Source: Bacteroidia bacterium (GTDB taxonomy: Bacteria > Bacteroidota > Bacteroidia > Bacteroidales > Azobacteroidaceae). Taken from it: a stretch of DNA of 27,062 bases. The stretch lies in the NCBI GenBank assembly GCA_025996865.1, contig BNTV01000065.1, forward strand, positions 1 through 27,062, in the 5' to 3' direction. This document shows, one piece after another, positions 24,750-27,062 of this stretch. Below the pieces are notes generated by a model, which saw only the letters and a program-made list of their open reading frames with translations, was not told the DNA's origin and searched no databases. The stretch's first letter is position 1. Each line of letters starts with the position of its first letter. A program made the translations under genes and the position numbers.

Positions 24750-24815
24750 AAAATGGAAAATGGAAAATGGAGAATGAAAGTTCTCAATTCTCAATTCTCA
24801 ATTCTCAATTCTCAA
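24750..24815 (+). repeat. 7-nt-period repeat array between rplW and rplB
   Basis: Three AAAATGG units (24750-24770) and a degenerate fourth are followed by five exact TTCTCAA units (24781-24815). The junction can fold: AATGGAGAA (24766-24774) pairs with TTCTCAATT (24781-24789) at 8 of 9 positions. It is the same kind of design as 15266-15316. It is not a CRISPR array (no spacers). Confidence 0.85.
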
Positions 24816-24826
24816 TTAAGTAAATA

Positions 24827-25651
24827 ATGGGAATTCGTAAATTAAAGCCCACAACACCGGGGCAAAGACACAAAATTATCGGTACATTCAGTGAAATCAC
24901 TGCTGCTGTACCGGAGAAATCCCTTGTTTTCGGTAAGCGTAAATCAGGTGGTCGCAACAGCGAAGGACACAGAACGATGCGTCAACTCGGCGGCGGTCAC
25001 AAACGCAAATTCCGTATTATCGATTTCAAGAGGAATAAAGATGGTATTCCTGCAACAGTCAAAACGATAGAGTACGATCCAAACCGGTCGGCCCGTATCG
25101 CCTTGTTGTTTTATGCCGATGGGGAAAAAATGTATATCATTGCGCCCAACGGCTTGGAAGTGAACCAAACAGTGATGTCCGGAAACGAAGCATCTCCCGA
25201 AATCGGGAATGCGCTTCCGTTAGCTAAAATCCCTATGGGTACGGTAGTTCATAACATTGAATTACGCCCGGGACAAGGAGCAAAAATGGTGCGCTCGGCA
25301 GGAACATTTGCTCAGGTAGTGTCACGTGAAGGCAATTATGCAATTATTAAAATGCCTTCCGGAGAAACACGTAAGATACTTTCGGCTTGCAAAGCTACCA
25401 TCGGTAGCGTAGGCAACTCGGATCATGCTTTGGAAAAATCAGGTAAGGCGGGAAGAACCAGATGGTTAGGACGCCGTCCGCGTGTACGTGGTGTTGTAAT
25501 GAACCCCGTAGATCACCCGATGGGTGGTGGCGAAGGCCGCGCTTCAGGAGGACATCCGAGATCCCGCAAAGGATTATATGCTAAGGGCTTGAAGACAAGG
25601 GCGCCGAAGAAGCAGTCTTCACAGTATATCATTGAAAAAAGAAAAAAATAA
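24827..25651 (+). CDS. rplB: 50S ribosomal protein L2
   Basis: A 274-residue L2, needed for subunit association and peptidyl transferase activity. It shows [16 protein letters not shown] at the start, [13 protein letters not shown], the RNA-binding region [18 protein letters not shown], and the essential end-segment [20 protein letters not shown] with the functionally important His. The length is normal. It is preceded by the repeat array, whose last unit ends 11 nt before the ATG. Confidence 0.97.
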   Translation: MGIRKLKPTTPGQRHKIIGTFSEITAAVPEKSLVFGKRKSGGRNSEGHRTMRQLGGGHKRKFRIIDFKRNKDGIPATVKTIEYDPNRSARIALLFYADGEKMYIIAPNGLEVNQTVMSGNEASPEIGNALPLAKIPMGTVVHNIELRPGQGAKMVRSAGTFAQVVSREGNYAIIKMPSGETRKILSACKATIGSVGNSDHALEKSGKAGRTRWLGRRPRVRGVVMNPVDHPMGGGEGRASGGHPRSRKGLYAKGLKTRAPKKQSSQYIIEKRKK

Positions 25652-25677
25652 CCTGATTAAATAAGCGTATATAAAAT

Positions 25678-25947
25678 ATGAGTCGTTCATTAAAAAAAGG
25701 CCCTTATATTAATCTCAAGCTGGAAAAGAAAGTTCTGGCTATGAATGAAACAGGTAAGAAATCTGTTGTAAAAACTTGGGCAAGAGCTTCAATGATTTCT
25801 CCCGACTTTGTCGGTCACACCGTTGCGGTTCATAATGGTAATAAATTCATTCCTGTTTATATCACCGAAAATATGGTTGGACACAAGTTAGGCGAATTTT
25901 CTCCTACACGCCAGTTCCGCGGACATGCAGGAAATAAGAAAAAATAA
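25678..25947 (+). CDS. rpsS: 30S ribosomal protein S19
   Basis: An 89-residue S19 of the 30S head that contacts S13 and 16S rRNA. It shows [41 protein letters not shown] in outline, [19 protein letters not shown] and a Lys-rich end. It lies 26 nt after rplB and 6 nt before rplV, in the conserved order. Confidence 0.97.
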   Translation: MSRSLKKGPYINLKLEKKVLAMNETGKKSVVKTWARASMISPDFVGHTVAVHNGNKFIPVYITENMVGHKLGEFSPTRQFRGHAGNKKK

Positions 25948-25953
25948 AAAGAT

Positions 25954-26361
25954 ATGGGTGCAAGAAAAAGAATAACAGCAGAAAACAGGAAAGAAGCTAA
26001 TAAAAGCTTGTACTTTGCAAAATTGCAAGGTGTTCCGACTTCCCCGCGTAAAATGCGCCTCGTAGCAGACATGGTCCGTGGAATGGAAGCCTTCCGAGCG
26101 CTTGGCGTTCTGAAATATTCGAACAAGGAAGCAGCTGCTAAAGTAGGAAAACTGCTCCGCTCGGCTATTTCCAACTGGGAGGAAAAAAACGAACGGAAAG
26201 CAGAAACCGGCGAATTATATATAACATCGATTAGCGTGGATTCGGCAACAATGTTGAAAAGAATGCGCCCGGCGCCTCAGGGAAGAGGTTACCGCGTGCG
26301 TAAACGTTCAAACCACGTGACTTTGTTTGTAGATACAATAACAAAAGATAAACAAAATTAA
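25954..26361 (+). CDS. rplV: 50S ribosomal protein L22
   Basis: A 135-residue L22, which reaches into the exit tunnel with its beta-hairpin. It shows the start [20 protein letters not shown], the [20 protein letters not shown] segment in outline and the hairpin [25 protein letters not shown]. The N-terminal extension before the core is usual for Bacteroidota. It sits tightly between rpsS and rpsC. Confidence 0.96.
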   Translation: MGARKRITAENRKEANKSLYFAKLQGVPTSPRKMRLVADMVRGMEAFRALGVLKYSNKEAAAKVGKLLRSAISNWEEKNERKAETGELYITSISVDSATMLKRMRPAPQGRGYRVRKRSNHVTLFVDTITKDKQN

Positions 26362-26368
26362 TTGCTCT

Positions 26369-27058
26369 ATGGGACAAAAAGTAAATCCGATAAGTAATCG
26401 TTTGGGAATCATCCGCGGATGGGATTCGAATTGGTACGGAGGCAATAACTATGGCGATACTTTGTACGAAGACAGCAAAATCCGTAAATATTTGAATGCC
26501 CGTCTTGCCAAAGCAAGTGTATCTCGCATTGTTATTGAACGTACATTGAAATTAGTGACTATTACCGTATGTACAGCCCGTCCGGGAATTATCATCGGTA
26601 AAGGCGGTCAGGAAGTTGACAAACTGAAAGAAGAATTGAAAAAGATTACCGACAAGGAAATCCAAATCAATATCTTCGAAGTAAAAAGACCTGAATTGGA
26701 TGCGGTCATCGTGGCTAACAACATCGCTCGCCAGCTGGAAGGCAAAATGGCGTATCGCCGTGCCATCAAAACCGCCATTGCATCGACCATGCGCATGGGC
26801 GCCGAAGGCATCAAGATACAAATTTCAGGCCGTTTGAACGGAGCCGAAATGGCGCGTTCGGAAATGTATAAGGAAGGAAGAACACCACTGCATACTTTAC
26901 GGGCAGATATCGACTACGCTTTGGGCGAAGCCCTTACGAAGGTCGGCTTGCTGGGAATTAAAGTTTGGATTTGCCGCGGAGAAGTTTACGGCAAACGCGA
27001 TCTTGCCCCGCAATTTGCTGCTGCAAAAGAAACAGGAATGAATTTATTACCATTATGA
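26369..27058 (+). CDS. rpsC: 30S ribosomal protein S3
   Basis: A 229-residue S3 that forms the mRNA entry site of the 30S subunit. It shows [20 protein letters not shown], the KH-type segment [43 protein letters not shown] in outline and [20 protein letters not shown]. The end ([13 protein letters not shown], stop 27056-27058) is shorter than the basic tail of some relatives; this could be natural variation or a late frameshift. The S10 operon continues past the window. Confidence 0.95.
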   Translation: MGQKVNPISNRLGIIRGWDSNWYGGNNYGDTLYEDSKIRKYLNARLAKASVSRIVIERTLKLVTITVCTARPGIIIGKGGQEVDKLKEELKKITDKEIQINIFEVKRPELDAVIVANNIARQLEGKMAYRRAIKTAIASTMRMGAEGIKIQISGRLNGAEMARSEMYKEGRTPLHTLRADIDYALGEALTKVGLLGIKVWICRGEVYGKRDLAPQFAAAKETGMNLLPL

Positions 27059-27062
27059 ACCG

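Noticed and set aside
24781..24815. Five regular TTCTCAA units that could suggest a CRISPR-like array
   Set aside because: The units are 7 nt and contiguous, with no spacers and no cas genes nearby.
27055..27062. ATGAACCG overlapping the rpsC stop as a possible next gene start
   Set aside because: The next gene should be rplP, whose Bacteroidota product normally begins MLQP; Met-Asn does not fit and only 8 nt remain.

Overview
The window looks like a Bacteroidota chromosome, probably Bacteroidales. The evidence is the recurrent TAnnTTTG -7 promoter motif with TTTG/TTG about 18-21 nt upstream, mostly absent Shine-Dalgarno sequences, the gene order rpsL-rpsG-fusA ... rpsJ-rplC-rplD-rplW-rplB-rpsS-rplV-rpsC, and a DUF4249-like lipoprotein paired with a TonB-dependent receptor. 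Nearly all genes read on the + strand. I see no tRNA, rRNA, CRISPR array or transposase.

Region 1 (1-8502) is a defence-like island. It starts with the tail of a KilA-N-type protein. Then come an XRE regulator, a RavA/MoxR-type AAA+ ATPase, a membrane-anchored protein of unknown family, an RloA-type ATPase with an RloB partner, a ViaA-like VWA protein, a NYN nuclease with a LOTUS-like tail, and a broken AlbA_2/RecG-like gene. Consecutive genes overlap by 1-10 nt, as in an operon. The RloA-RloB pair has its own promoter and sits between two diverged copies of the 5' end of the VWA gene. It therefore looks like a module inserted or recombined into an older ATPase-membrane protein-VWA operon. 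This is the best candidate for an unusual system here.

Region 2 (8503-12876) is a decayed type I restriction-modification locus: XRE regulator, hsdM, a Bro-N/Fic fusion, a frameshifted half hsdS, and a C-terminal piece of hsdR. hsdM lacks the segment that should carry the NPPF catalytic motif. The hsdS and hsdR pieces are joined by a large deletion. Together with the AlbA_2 gene this makes several internal deletions within about 5.5 kb.

Region 3 (12877-14664) is one thioredoxin-fold lipoprotein of the TlpA/ResA type.

Region 4 (14665-27062) is the str and S10 ribosomal protein cluster. It is split between fusA and rpsJ by about 4.6 kb holding a C-terminal half of a C10 (streptopain-type) peptidase, a lipoprotein, a DUF4249-like lipoprotein and a TonB-dependent receptor. 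A strong terminator follows fusA, and a separate promoter with a structured leader precedes rpsJ, so the two ribosomal units are probably transcribed separately. Short palindromic or 7-nt-period repeats lie in several ribosomal intergenic gaps, and two palindromes lie inside the VWA reading frame.

All functional calls come from reading motifs by eye; no database search was run.
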